NCBI RefSeq assembly: GCF_003600835.1
Contig: NZ_NQYC01000001.1
Span: forward strand, 3,619,001-3,683,000
Reading direction: 5' to 3'
From: Bacillus sp. PK3_68
GTDB taxonomy: Bacteria > Bacillota > Bacilli > Bacillales > Domibacillaceae
DNA: 64,000 nucleotides
This document shows positions 16,357 to 23,998 of this stretch, one piece after another; the first letter of the stretch is position 1; every line of letters starts with the position of its first letter. The notes under the pieces were generated by a model. It had not been told where the DNA came from and did no database searches. It was given only the letters and a program-made list of their open reading frames with translations. The translations under genes were made by a program, and so were the position numbers.

Positions 16357-16432
16357 TCTAAAAGTTTTATACAGAATGTGTTAGCGATTTAGAACTATAA
16401 CTGTTGAAGATTCATAAGGAAATTTATATCTC

Positions 16433-16813
16433 TCATTTATAACGGTATAGGAAATTTTTAAATTCTATATTATTTAGAAGCCTTTCTTCACTAACTAATT
16501 TTGCAAAATGAGATGTTGCTTCAACATTACTTTTATTAGAGACCAGAGAGGCAATATCCCTATCTGTCAAAAGTCTGTCGACACAGTCTAATATGAATAA
16601 AGAAATTTTTTCGCTAATTAAAGAATCTTCCGTATCTTTTTCGATAAAATCTATAGGTAATGTATCAATTAGAAGTTTTATAGCTCTAATACTTGACTCC
16701 CATCCGTCATTTTTAAGATCATCGTCTTGAATAATAACTCTTAAGCTCTCATCCTGAATAATATTAACAGGTATGCCTGCTTTTAAGAAAGAATTAAAAA
16801 ATTGTTTCGTCAT
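16433..16813 (-). CDS. Uncharacterised protein downstream of the integrase (126 aa)
   Basis: A soluble, mostly helical, acidic protein starting MTKQFFNSFLKAGIPVN. No known domain recognised. Start at 16813 follows AAAGGATG at proper spacing; an earlier Met is unsupported. It comes 25 bases after the integrase stop on the same strand, so it is the last gene of the rep-xis-int operon and would be expressed when the element excises. A role in element maintenance, immunity or mobilisation is possible; nothing in the sequence decides. Confidence 0.7.
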   Translation of the reverse strand: MTKQFFNSFLKAGIPVNIIQDESLRVIIQDDDLKNDGWESSIRAIKLLIDTLPIDFIEKDTEDSLISEKISLFILDCVDRLLTDRDIASLVSNKSNVEATSHFAKLVSEERLLNNIEFKNFLYRYK

Positions 16814-16838
16814 TTTATACATCCTTTCTAACAATTAT

Positions 16839-17948
16839 TTAAAATAATAATTCATTTATTTTATTAGCAGTCTCAAGCTGCATTGTTGGCAACACATGAC
16901 TATATGTATCTAAAGTGATACGTATATTTGAATGCCCTAATCGTTCAGCAACTACTTTAGGATGAATGCCCTCTTTTAATAAGAGAGTTGCATGTGTATG
17001 TCTTAAATCATGGAAGCGAATACGAGTTACATTCGCTTTTTTTGTTAAACTGTAAAAAGATCTCAACAAATTTCTAGGTGAACATGGTGTGCCAACATTG
17101 GTGCATACAATAAGATCATGATCATTGTATATGAGATCTGCTATTCTTTTCTCATATTGTACAATCTTTTTCTGTTTAGACAAAGCACTCATAGTTTCAA
17201 GAGGAAGAGTAATGCTTCTTAAGCCGGATCTAGTTTTAGCTCCAGGAATTATTTTGTTACCTGTGTGACTCAAAGTTTGTCTTATTGACACTGTATTGCT
17301 AATAAAATCGAGATCTTTCCATCTGAGAGCCAGTATTTCGCCTTGACGCATTCCAGTAGTAAGTGCTAATAGAAAAGCTATATAATATCTGCTAGATTGG
17401 GCTGCTGTTAAAAAGCTTTTAACTTCTTCAATGTCCCATACTTTTAATTCATTTTTAAATGCTCTAGGCCTATCAACTAAAGAAGCAACATTACGTTTTA
17501 CTAGCTCCCATCTCTCCGCCTTATTTAAAGAGTCATTAATTAAGGAATGAATTTTTTGTACATTTTCTCTTGATAATATGTCTTTGTTAATAAGTTCGTT
17601 ATAAAATTTTTGAATGTCCATAGGTGTTATTTTTGAGATCTCCAAATGGCCGAGATATGGGATTATGTAGCGACCAATTAGCCAATTATAAGTTTTAAAG
17701 GTAGATTCTTTTATAATTAACTTTTTATCGTCAAGCCAATTATTCAAATAATCCTTGTAAAGCATCTTGGACGGCTCACTAAATATGCCATTTTTTAAAA
17801 GAGAATGTTCAGCTTCAATTAAAGCATTTTGAGCCTCTTTTTTTGTTTTGAAACCTCGCTTTTTCTTTTGCTTTCTCTTACCATTAACTTTTCCTAACTC
17901 TAATACATAGTACCAAGTGTTTCCATCCTTTTTGACAGAGCCAGCCAA
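16839..17948 (-). CDS. Tyrosine recombinase (element integrase)
   Basis: Carries out integration into and excision from tRNA-Val. The 369 residues have an N-terminal arm-binding domain (MAGSVKKDGNTWYYVLELG... then a KKKRGFKTKKEAQ turn), a SAM-like core-binding domain (about 63-160) and the catalytic domain. The active-site residues R201 (TTGMRQGEILALRW), H313 and R316 (HDLRH), H339 (LGHS) and nucleophile Y349 (TLDTYSHVLP) are all present, so it should be active. It starts immediately after the xis stop. Confidence 0.96.
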   Translation of the reverse strand: MAGSVKKDGNTWYYVLELGKVNGKRKQKKKRGFKTKKEAQNALIEAEHSLLKNGIFSEPSKMLYKDYLNNWLDDKKLIIKESTFKTYNWLIGRYIIPYLGHLEISKITPMDIQKFYNELINKDILSRENVQKIHSLINDSLNKAERWELVKRNVASLVDRPRAFKNELKVWDIEEVKSFLTAAQSSRYYIAFLLALTTGMRQGEILALRWKDLDFISNTVSIRQTLSHTGNKIIPGAKTRSGLRSITLPLETMSALSKQKKIVQYEKRIADLIYNDHDLIVCTNVGTPCSPRNLLRSFYSLTKKANVTRIRFHDLRHTHATLLLKEGIHPKVVAERLGHSNIRITLDTYSHVLPTMQLETANKINELLF

Positions 17949-18146
17949 TTAAAATTCCTCCTTCAAGTAGCTGCCTTCAAGCCAACTTATAAAAACAGTT
18001 TTTAATACCTTAATTCTTCTGCCGACACGAACGATGTGAAAATCTCCTGAATTTACTAATTCATAAGCTTGTCTTCTTCCGATACCTAGTATTTCTTGAA
18101 CGTGCGTAACATCTAGTACTGGTGGATATTGTTCTAATATATTCAT
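17949..18146 (-). CDS. Excisionase-like helix-turn-helix protein
   Basis: A 65-residue DNA-binding protein with a MerR-like winged HTH: VLDVTHVQEILGIGRRQAYELVNSG, then FHIVRVGRRIKVLKTVFISWLEG. This is the common excisionase/HTH_17 pattern that steers integrase toward excision. ATG at 18146 follows AAGGAG at seven bases. It sits between rep and int in one operon; its stop abuts the integrase start. Confidence 0.88.
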   Translation of the reverse strand: MNILEQYPPVLDVTHVQEILGIGRRQAYELVNSGDFHIVRVGRRIKVLKTVFISWLEGSYLKEEF

Positions 18147-18162
18147 AAAGGTCTCCTTAATC

Positions 18163-19239
18163 TTAGCTCGAATGGTTTGATAAGAATCTTTTACTTCTTT
18201 TTTTCTTTTCCTCGTTAAAGGTAGTGTTTCTGTTATATAACTTTGATTCAGTCCATAGTCTTGCAATTTCAGCAGTAATTTCTAAACTCTCATGATTATT
18301 CAAAGTTCCGACTGATATAAGCAAACCAGCAATTTGATCTAATAGTTGTTCTGTATTTCCTACTTTCACTTTTTTTCTTATGGCAGGCGAGAAACGTTGA
18401 TTTAAATCGGCATTTTGAACAACTAACCATCGAGAATCTAATGGCCATCTAGTTTTATTCTTATCAGGCCTTGGAGTTTTCAAAGTTAACCACTCGCCTG
18501 TTAAGTATGACCAAATGTTGTTTTCTCTTAAAATAAAGTCATCAATTGAATTGATGCCAAATTCTTTCAGGCATTTTCTTCTAATTTGAAATTCAACTCT
18601 CCATACAGGTTTACTTTCCTTCCAAAACTTTTCTTTCCATAAATCAAAAAACCAAAATTTTTGAGAGGATCTTACCTCAAGTGTTTTGTTATAAATACGA
18701 GCTAGCAATGGATCACCACGCCCCATTGTAAAACCACTAAATTCGCTGCCGTTATAATACTCATCGTTTACAAAATGCTTTGCTTTTCCTCTTGCTTTAG
18801 TTACTACATGTTCCATGTCTTCTTTGTTAAAAGGTGTTTCGTCACTATCCACACAAATATCTATTCTAGATAGCTTAGTGGTTGTTATACGTATTCCTAA
18901 GCCAGTTAGCCAATTTAAAAAGTCATTAACAGCTTTTGTAAAACCTACTGACCAAAGATATGTAGCAAGAAATCGGACTTTAATAGGTGATGTATTCTTG
19001 ACTTCTTTATCCATGAAATACATTAGAAAATCATTGCATGACAATTTATAAGCATAGAAAGGAATCCCATTCCTATGTACTTTTAAACTTAATCCGTTAA
19101 GTTGAGTTTCGCATTCTTTCGTTTCTTCTTGAGCTTTTGACTTAAGAGAAGCTAAGATGTCCAATGTACTTTTTAAAGAGTTAAAATAGTCTGGTACCTC
19201 AACTCCGAATTCTACTGTATCAATACCTTTAATAATCAA
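18163..19239 (-). CDS. Rep_trans-type replication initiator / relaxase
   Basis: A 358-residue protein related to rolling-circle initiators of the Rep_trans group, which includes the ICEBs1 relaxase NicK and plasmid Reps. The supporting blocks are KLSRIDICVDSDETPF (about 122-137), GFTMGRGDPLLARIYNKTLEV (about 168-188) and VWRVEFQIRRKCLKEFGI (about 210-227), as in that family. TTG start with AGGAGGAG upstream. It is the first gene of the minus-strand operon and lies beside two stem-loops that could be its origin. Whether it acts as relaxase or replication initiator, or both, cannot be decided. Confidence 0.78.
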   Translation of the reverse strand: MIIKGIDTVEFGVEVPDYFNSLKSTLDILASLKSKAQEETKECETQLNGLSLKVHRNGIPFYAYKLSCNDFLMYFMDKEVKNTSPIKVRFLATYLWSVGFTKAVNDFLNWLTGLGIRITTTKLSRIDICVDSDETPFNKEDMEHVVTKARGKAKHFVNDEYYNGSEFSGFTMGRGDPLLARIYNKTLEVRSSQKFWFFDLWKEKFWKESKPVWRVEFQIRRKCLKEFGINSIDDFILRENNIWSYLTGEWLTLKTPRPDKNKTRWPLDSRWLVVQNADLNQRFSPAIRKKVKVGNTEQLLDQIAGLLISVGTLNNHESLEITAEIARLWTESKLYNRNTTFNEEKKKRSKRFLSNHSS

Positions 19240-19274
19240 TAAATCTCCTCCTAGTCTTAAATTTGTAATTAGAA

Positions 19275-19299
19275 CCCCGCATGTTATATGGGTGCGGGG
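19275..19299. other. Candidate nick site / origin stem-loop upstream of rep
   Basis: A 7-bp perfect stem CCCCGCA/TGCGGGG with an 11-base loop, the only GC-rich spot in an AT-rich region, 36 bases before the rep start. Size and position recall the GC-armed oriT of ICEBs1 near nicK. The call is by analogy. Confidence 0.45.
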
Positions 19300-19343
19300 A
19301 ATAGAAAAGTAGATTCTTTATACATCCCGTTTATTAGATATTT

Positions 19344-19370
19344 CTGGACAGTTCTTACAGACCTGTCCAG
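19344..19370. other. Second origin-region stem-loop
   Basis: An 8-bp perfect stem CTGGACAG/CTGTCCAG, again with an 11-base loop, followed by AGCTAGCT. It lies 45 bases from the first stem-loop and may be part of the same origin or a terminator-like structure. Confidence 0.4.
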
Positions 19371-19414
19371 CTAGCTATAAAAGGTCGTTATCTATATCGG
19401 AATATAAAAAAAAG

Positions 19415-19556
19415 TAACGAGATTCGTTAGTTAATACTTAAAAAAATACAAATACATAAAATATGGGTGGGAAGTAACGAAACCCGTTAATAAGATAATA
19501 CTAAAAGCTCTCCCTAGGTTCAAGATATTTATGAAAAAAATTATCGAAACTCGTTA
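19415..19556. promoter_or_regulatory. Three repressor operator-like palindromes
   Basis: Three 15-base sites share TAACGA-N3-TCGTTA: 19415-19429 (perfect), 19475-19489 (one mismatch) and 19542-19556 (one mismatch). The first two are exactly 60 bases apart. The third overlaps the -35 box of the XRE gene promoter (TTATCG, 17 bases, TAAAAT at 19564-19569), and the first faces the rep operon. They are the likely binding sites of the divergent XRE repressor controlling both itself and rep-xis-int. Confidence 0.65.
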
Positions 19557-19605
19557 GTAGTGATAAAATAAGAGTAAATTTAGTTAGAATTATAAGAGGT
19601 GTATT

Positions 19606-20055
19606 ATGGATAAGAAAAAAATGATACAACGCTTTCCTATTGGATCTAATATCAAGTCTTTAAGAAAAGAAATGAAATGGACACAACAAGAGTTAGCCAA
19701 AAGGATCGGTGTTTCTTCTCAAATGATCTCGAATTGGGAAAGAGAGTATACTACACCAACTGTTGAAGATATTGCAAAACTTGCTCAGGAGTTTAACGTT
19801 AGTACTGACAAAGTTCTCACAGGGTTTGATAAAGAGGTTTTGACCAATTATTTTGTAGGTGCTACGCAAATTAGTGCCTATATTCAGGATTTTATTAAGG
19901 TACACGGGGAAGAAATGGTAATTCAGTTTCTAACTAATAACTTAGATATTGAAAGCTTATTGAATTCTAATATGAAAATTAACTTTAAAGATAAAGTGTT
20001 AACTCAAAAGGACAAGAAAAAAATCATTGATTTGATCAAATTAATTTATCAATGA
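19606..20055 (+). CDS. XRE-family repressor of the element
   Basis: A 149-residue Cro/C1-type regulator. The N-terminal HTH (about 15-68) reads NIKSLRKEMKWTQQELAKR, then IGVSSQMISNWEREYTTP. The helical C-terminal part (about 75-149) should mediate dimerisation. It is transcribed away from the rep-xis-int operon across a 366-base control region carrying three palindromes. By analogy with ImmR or Stl it would keep the element dormant. No ImmA-type protease gene lies nearby, so its inactivation must work otherwise. Confidence 0.9.
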   Translation: MDKKKMIQRFPIGSNIKSLRKEMKWTQQELAKRIGVSSQMISNWEREYTTPTVEDIAKLAQEFNVSTDKVLTGFDKEVLTNYFVGATQISAYIQDFIKVHGEEMVIQFLTNNLDIESLLNSNMKINFKDKVLTQKDKKKIIDLIKLIYQ

Positions 20056-20288
20056 TTTTGACAGTAGTAAGGTACTTTCCGTTGAAGAAAGTCTTTTTAA
20101 AATATTACATATTTACCATGAAAATTGTCATTTGGTGGTATATTTAGTAAGATGATCATATATTCTGAATCATCTTATTTTTTTGCCTAATTTTCAAGAA
20201 AATTTTGATTGGTTGTGATACGTCCTATCTATTTAATCTATGTAATATAAGATTTTAATTATTTTAAATATTGAGGTAGGTGGCCTTA

Positions 20289-21893
20289 TTGAAACTCTCA
20301 TACTATCTTTTTAATGAAAATTCAAAGGACTTTCAAGATCTAATATTACCTAACAAAGTTAACGAAGAAAATAACTTTGTTGAGCTGCAATCTAATAATG
20401 ACAATTTAGAATTTGAATGTAAGGTTTACATTCAAAAAAACAAAACAAAGGAGCCTAAGTGGCTTTCATTTCTAGAAGAGGATTTAATAATTCCTGATAG
20501 AGACGAAATAAGAAATACAGTTAATTCATTTGTTATTTTGATAAGAATTATAAAGGAAGAGACCCCTTATTTCTTTGCTATTACAGGTGGATTTGGTTTT
20601 ACTGCTATTAACAGAAATAACCTAGAGAATCAGTTTGGGTTAAAGGTGGCGTTAAACGCAATTGACTCAAAAGAGCTTAAAGCGTTTGATGTAAGGAATA
20701 TTGACCTGAAAACAAAGCAAAAAAGAGTACTTATAAATAAAGGGAGTGAAATTGGAGAATTTGATTTAGACTTTGAGCAAGACCTTATAAACCTAGTATC
20801 TGGGAAATCAAGTAGTGAGGAAGTTGGAACATCAATAAAGGGTACTACATCTTCTTTAAGTTTAAATAGTGATATTACTTTCTCACAACTAGGTGAGAAG
20901 TGTACACAGTTACTAGATTTATATCTTAGTGATCGATATAAAGAAAACTTTGGCTTCATTGATAATATTAAAGTTGTAAGAGATGCAGAAACGGTTTCGG
21001 TTCTACAGAAAAAAATGTTCGAAACACTTAGAGATCGTGATACACATCATATCTCACTAGCATATCCAGATATGATTGAGTATGAGAGATGTTCAAGTTA
21101 TAAAATTTATATCGGGCATAAAAAAGTTGAGACCGAAGAAGTTATTTTAGAAGATGTCTATTCTTTATTAGATGAAATAGAATTTGCTAAACCCGACCAG
21201 ATAAGTAAAATAAAAATTGTAGGATTAGATGATTCAGAGGCAGCAGTCACTCAATCTGTTACCTTAAATCACTTTATTATTTATCAAACTCAAATTGAGG
21301 AAGATACTTATATCTTTTCACTAAATAACTGGTATAAAATTGATAACGATTATTTTACAAAAGTTCAAAATGATATTATGGAGTTACCTCTTTTGGAGAT
21401 TGAAGATTTTCTAACCGATATAAAAGAAGGTGAATCAGAAGGAAGCTACAATGAAAGACAAGCGACTGAAAACTTCCTGTGTTTGGATAAAAAGAATTTT
21501 CAAGTGGCTGGATCACGAAGTAAAATTGAGGTTAGTGATTTATATTCTAAAGAAAAACACTTTGTGTGTGTAAAGAAGAATACTTCCTCAGCAACTTTAA
21601 GTCATCTTTTTGCACAAGGATCGGTTTCAATGCAGCTGTTAAGGGAATCTGTTGAATATAGACAATTCCTAATAACTAAAATTAGAGAGAAATTTCCGGA
21701 AGAGCAATACGATGAACACAATTTTCCTTTTAGTGATTGTACACTAGTTTATGCAATATCTACACATAGAAGTGAGGACATTAGAGAAGTATTGCCTTTT
21801 TTCAGCAAAGTTAATTTGCTGCATCACGTGAACTTGATTAGACGGTTAGGAATAAAAGTTGGTTTATATAAAATAAATGTAATAGAAAATTAA
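20289..21893 (+). CDS. TIGR04141/DUF6119 family cargo protein
   Basis: A protein of 534 residues matching the sporadically distributed TIGR04141 (DUF6119) family. Seen are the N-terminal KLSYYLF strand, a block around 95-125 with FFAITGGFGF, NQFGLKVALNAID (family pattern FGLR-ALNA), and a C-terminal region with HFVCVKKNTSSATLSHLFAQGSVS. The family is patchily distributed and often lies on mobile elements and near restriction or other defence genes; its activity is unknown to me. TTG at 20289 is preferred (AGGTGG five bases upstream); a GTG three codons earlier is possible. It is the last gene before attR. Confidence 0.8.
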   Translation: MKLSYYLFNENSKDFQDLILPNKVNEENNFVELQSNNDNLEFECKVYIQKNKTKEPKWLSFLEEDLIIPDRDEIRNTVNSFVILIRIIKEETPYFFAITGGFGFTAINRNNLENQFGLKVALNAIDSKELKAFDVRNIDLKTKQKRVLINKGSEIGEFDLDFEQDLINLVSGKSSSEEVGTSIKGTTSSLSLNSDITFSQLGEKCTQLLDLYLSDRYKENFGFIDNIKVVRDAETVSVLQKKMFETLRDRDTHHISLAYPDMIEYERCSSYKIYIGHKKVETEEVILEDVYSLLDEIEFAKPDQISKIKIVGLDDSEAAVTQSVTLNHFIIYQTQIEEDTYIFSLNNWYKIDNDYFTKVQNDIMELPLLEIEDFLTDIKEGESEGSYNERQATENFLCLDKKNFQVAGSRSKIEVSDLYSKEKHFVCVKKNTSSATLSHLFAQGSVSMQLLRESVEYRQFLITKIREKFPEEQYDEHNFPFSDCTLVYAISTHRSEDIREVLPFFSKVNLLHHVNLIRRLGIKVGLYKINVIEN

Positions 21894-21906
21894 ATGGACA
21901 AAACAC

Positions 21907-21926
21907 TTGGTCACCAAATTGGTCAC
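21907..21926. promoter_or_regulatory. Candidate integrase arm-type sites, right
   Basis: TTGGTCACC-AAA-TTGGTCAC, the counterpart of the pair at 14802-14820 with one more base between the repeats. Lies 118 bases before attR. Confidence 0.5.
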
Positions 21927-22043
21927 GTGTTTTAAATAATTTAAGATTACTACAGGTAATTAGAAGGTAATGTTATTGTTGTGTTTTTACTGTCAGTAGC
22001 ATTAGCGCTATTGTGGGCTATTATAAGCTATTTAGCACCATAT

Positions 22044-22089
22044 CTTGACAGGGTAGAGGTCGCTGGTTCGAACCCAGTCGGAATCATAC
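22044..22089 (+). repeat. attR: 46-bp copy of the tRNA-Val 3' end
   Basis: Perfect copy of 14688-14733 holding the anticodon loop, T-arm and acceptor 3' strand. It lacks the 5' half, so it is not a functional tRNA. Confidence 0.92.
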
Positions 22090-22091
22090 GC

Positions 22092-22136
22092 AAGCGTCAG
22101 AACGTTATGAAAGTAGCGTTTCTGGCGCTTTTTTAT
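22092..22136 (+). terminator. Displaced native terminator of tRNA-Val
   Basis: AAGCGTCAGAACG pairs with CGTTTCTGGCGCTT, followed by TTTTTATTT, directly after attR. In the uninterrupted chromosome this would follow the tRNA gene. Confidence 0.72.
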
Positions 22137-22264
22137 TTGTGTGGGCTTGTTTGTTGAGCAAGGTAGTTTCTTATTTAGCACATGATGATTCTTTTGATTC
22201 GCTTATAAGATACTTGAAGACTAGACACGCCTTAGTAGTTGAAGAACCTGCTTGACTTTTCTTT

Positions 22265-22308
22265 AAAAACGAACAAGCCCGTCTGGCAGCTAACCAGAGG
22301 GCTTGTTC
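22265..22308 (-). terminator. Terminator of the SLH protein gene
   Basis: Stem GAACAAGCCC/GGGCTTGTTC with additional inner pairing; the AAAAAC on its left reads as a T tract on the minus strand. It ends one base before the stop codon. Confidence 0.8.
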
Positions 22309-22309
22309 A

Positions 22310-23284
22310 TTAATTGATTTTCATATGTGTGATTGCATACTCAAGTCGATCATGGATACCCATGTATGTTTTAGCTTCTCTAGAGCCTTGTTTGCCTACT
22401 TCGTAATAAGGATCCTCGCTTTGACCTTGGTAACAATAATAATAGTTATTTATCTTTTTAATTAGATAGTAAGGTGCATCTTCAAAGAAGTTTTTCCATA
22501 AGGAAGCAGGAATGATATGAATCGATCCAGCGAATGGTGTATAGCCAAGATGAGTATCATTATTATAATAAAAGTTAACCGAAAACACTTTATCCTCATT
22601 TATACCTAATCCATCATCAAATACGACTTGAGATTTCATGTAGTTAGGCAATTCTAATTTAAAGTGGTATTTCTCATTAGAAAAAGTAAAGGTTTTAAAA
22701 TTGTCATTTAAAGCTTTTGCTAGAAAAACAGAAAATTGAGCACGTGTAAGTGTTGTACTTGGTTTAAATGTTCCGTCCGGATACCCTAGAGTAATATTAT
22801 TCTCAGCTAGAGCAGAGATGTATGGATAAGCCCAATAACTTGGAGGAACATCTTTAAAGCTAGTCTTTTTCGTTGATTTTAATTTAAATCCAGAAGTAAG
22901 CATTCTAGCCATTAATTCACGAGTCATTGGTTCATTTGGTTTTAAATACGCACTTTTTGGAAAGATTCCCTCATCCACAATAGCTGCCGCATATTTATAG
23001 CCGCTATTCATGGTGGATAAGTCTTTAAAGCCTGGATTTGGTCGGTTAGATAAATCTAGATTTAGAGCCCTCGCCATTAATATCATAGCTTGTAATCGAG
23101 TAACCGGTGCTTGCGGACGAAATGAATTATCGTAAAAACCGTTAATGACTTTTTTGTCTGTTAAGTATGTAATTTCATCTTTTGCCCAATAATCACGGCT
23201 CACATCTTTAAACGCAGCCGAAGCAAAGGTAGTGCCTGTAAAAGTTAAACAACAAACTAACAGTAGACTAAATAATCTCTTCAT
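22310..23284 (-). CDS. S-layer homology (SLH) domain surface protein
   Basis: Exported cell-surface protein of 324 residues. A signal peptide (MKRLFSLLLVCCLTFTG...ASA) is followed by three SLH repeats. These begin FKDVSRDYWAKDEI (about 25), FKDLSTMNSGYKYAAAI (about 86) and FKDVPPSYWAYPYI (about 145), each with the GF/GYPDGTFKP-type and TRAQ/TREL motifs. SLH triplets bind pyruvylated secondary wall polymer. The last 125 residues (FSNEKYHFKLELPNYMKSQ...) form a domain of unknown function. AAAGGGG site before the ATG. Confidence 0.88.
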   Translation of the reverse strand: MKRLFSLLLVCCLTFTGTTFASAAFKDVSRDYWAKDEITYLTDKKVINGFYDNSFRPQAPVTRLQAMILMARALNLDLSNRPNPGFKDLSTMNSGYKYAAAIVDEGIFPKSAYLKPNEPMTRELMARMLTSGFKLKSTKKTSFKDVPPSYWAYPYISALAENNITLGYPDGTFKPSTTLTRAQFSVFLAKALNDNFKTFTFSNEKYHFKLELPNYMKSQVVFDDGLGINEDKVFSVNFYYNNDTHLGYTPFAGSIHIIPASLWKNFFEDAPYYLIKKINNYYYCYQGQSEDPYYEVGKQGSREAKTYMGIHDRLEYAITHMKIN

Positions 23285-23998
23285 TCAATTGGCCCCTTTT
23301 CATTTTCATAATTAAAGAGAATAAGATAAATATTGCTTTACATTTAAGACTCTTAATTCCTTAATTTGAATTGTAATCCATTTAGTGGATGACTATAGAT
23401 TTATAATACCATGAAAATAGAAGGGCGGAATAAGTGGGGTATAGGAAAACTTATAAAGAGAAAGTGCTTAGCTAATTGCAAAGAGAGTGTTTTTGTAGGA
23501 TAGTCTTTGTTTTTATCTAGTTCTTTTTTATCAAAACTAATAAGCTACTAATTAAGACCTCTATGGTAAAAAACTTAAGAATAATATGATTTTTTACAAA
23601 CACTACTTAGAAAAGGAACGGTTTTATGCAAAAGCAAGCGTAAGGCAAAAAGGAGAGCCAATTATCCACAAGAGCTAACGGACACCCATTATGTAAAAAG
23701 CATTCGCTTATTGCACCTATAAAGAAAGAGCAGATGGCAGGGAGTAGCGTAGGGGCTAGAATCGCAAGAATAAAAATGGATCCGTATAATATTTTTAAAT
23801 CCTACTTGACACATTGGAATTTACGTATTAATATACTGGTATTAAATAAATGAATAGTCATTATTTTAATGTTGAATGAATATTAAGCGCTGATTGGACA
23901 TCCAAAGGCACCTTATACATTTTCAACATTCATCTCGTATGAATGTTGAAATGTATCGGGTGCTTTTTTTGTACCTATGAAGCACGGAGAGGAGGAGC
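23285..23998 (+). promoter_or_regulatory. 714-base gap: promoter, palindrome and attenuator-like leader of the marR operon
   Basis: The left 500 bases show no gene I can support. At 23806-23834 lies a perfect sigma-A promoter (TTGACA, 17 bases, TAATAT). The palindrome TTAATATACTGGTATTAA (23827-23844) overlaps its -10 box and is a candidate MarR operator. The leader then carries a terminator at 23907-23970: an 18-bp stem (ATACATTTTCAACATTCAT with one bulged T) plus GCACC/GGGTGC, then seven Ts, ending about 28 bases before marR. An upstream AATGTTGA (about 23870) could pair with the left arm as an antiterminator. Confidence 0.65.

Larger units (their letters stand above)
14688..22089. mobile_element. 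Integrative element in the 3' end of tRNA-Val, about 7.4 kb
   Basis: Bounded by a 46-bp perfect direct repeat (14688-14733 and 22044-22089) that starts in the tRNA anticodon loop and runs past the 3' end. It encodes tyrosine integrase, excisionase-like HTH protein, Rep_trans-type initiator and a divergent XRE repressor, plus four genes of unknown function. No type IV secretion or phage structural genes are present, so it is an integrative mobilisable element or a phage satellite-like island rather than a complete ICE or prophage. Its base composition is visibly more AT-rich than the flanks. Confidence 0.9.

Noticed and set aside
18150-18266. Longer excisionase with about 40 extra N-terminal residues, or a Rep frameshift here
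   Set aside because: The extra part overlaps the end of rep, and the ATG at 18146 has a proper AAGGAG site. Joining rep to this frame would need an inserted base, unlike all other breaks in the window.
22044-22089. Second tRNA-Val gene
   Set aside because: Only the 3' part of the tRNA is present; the acceptor 5' strand and D-arm are missing. It is the attR copy.
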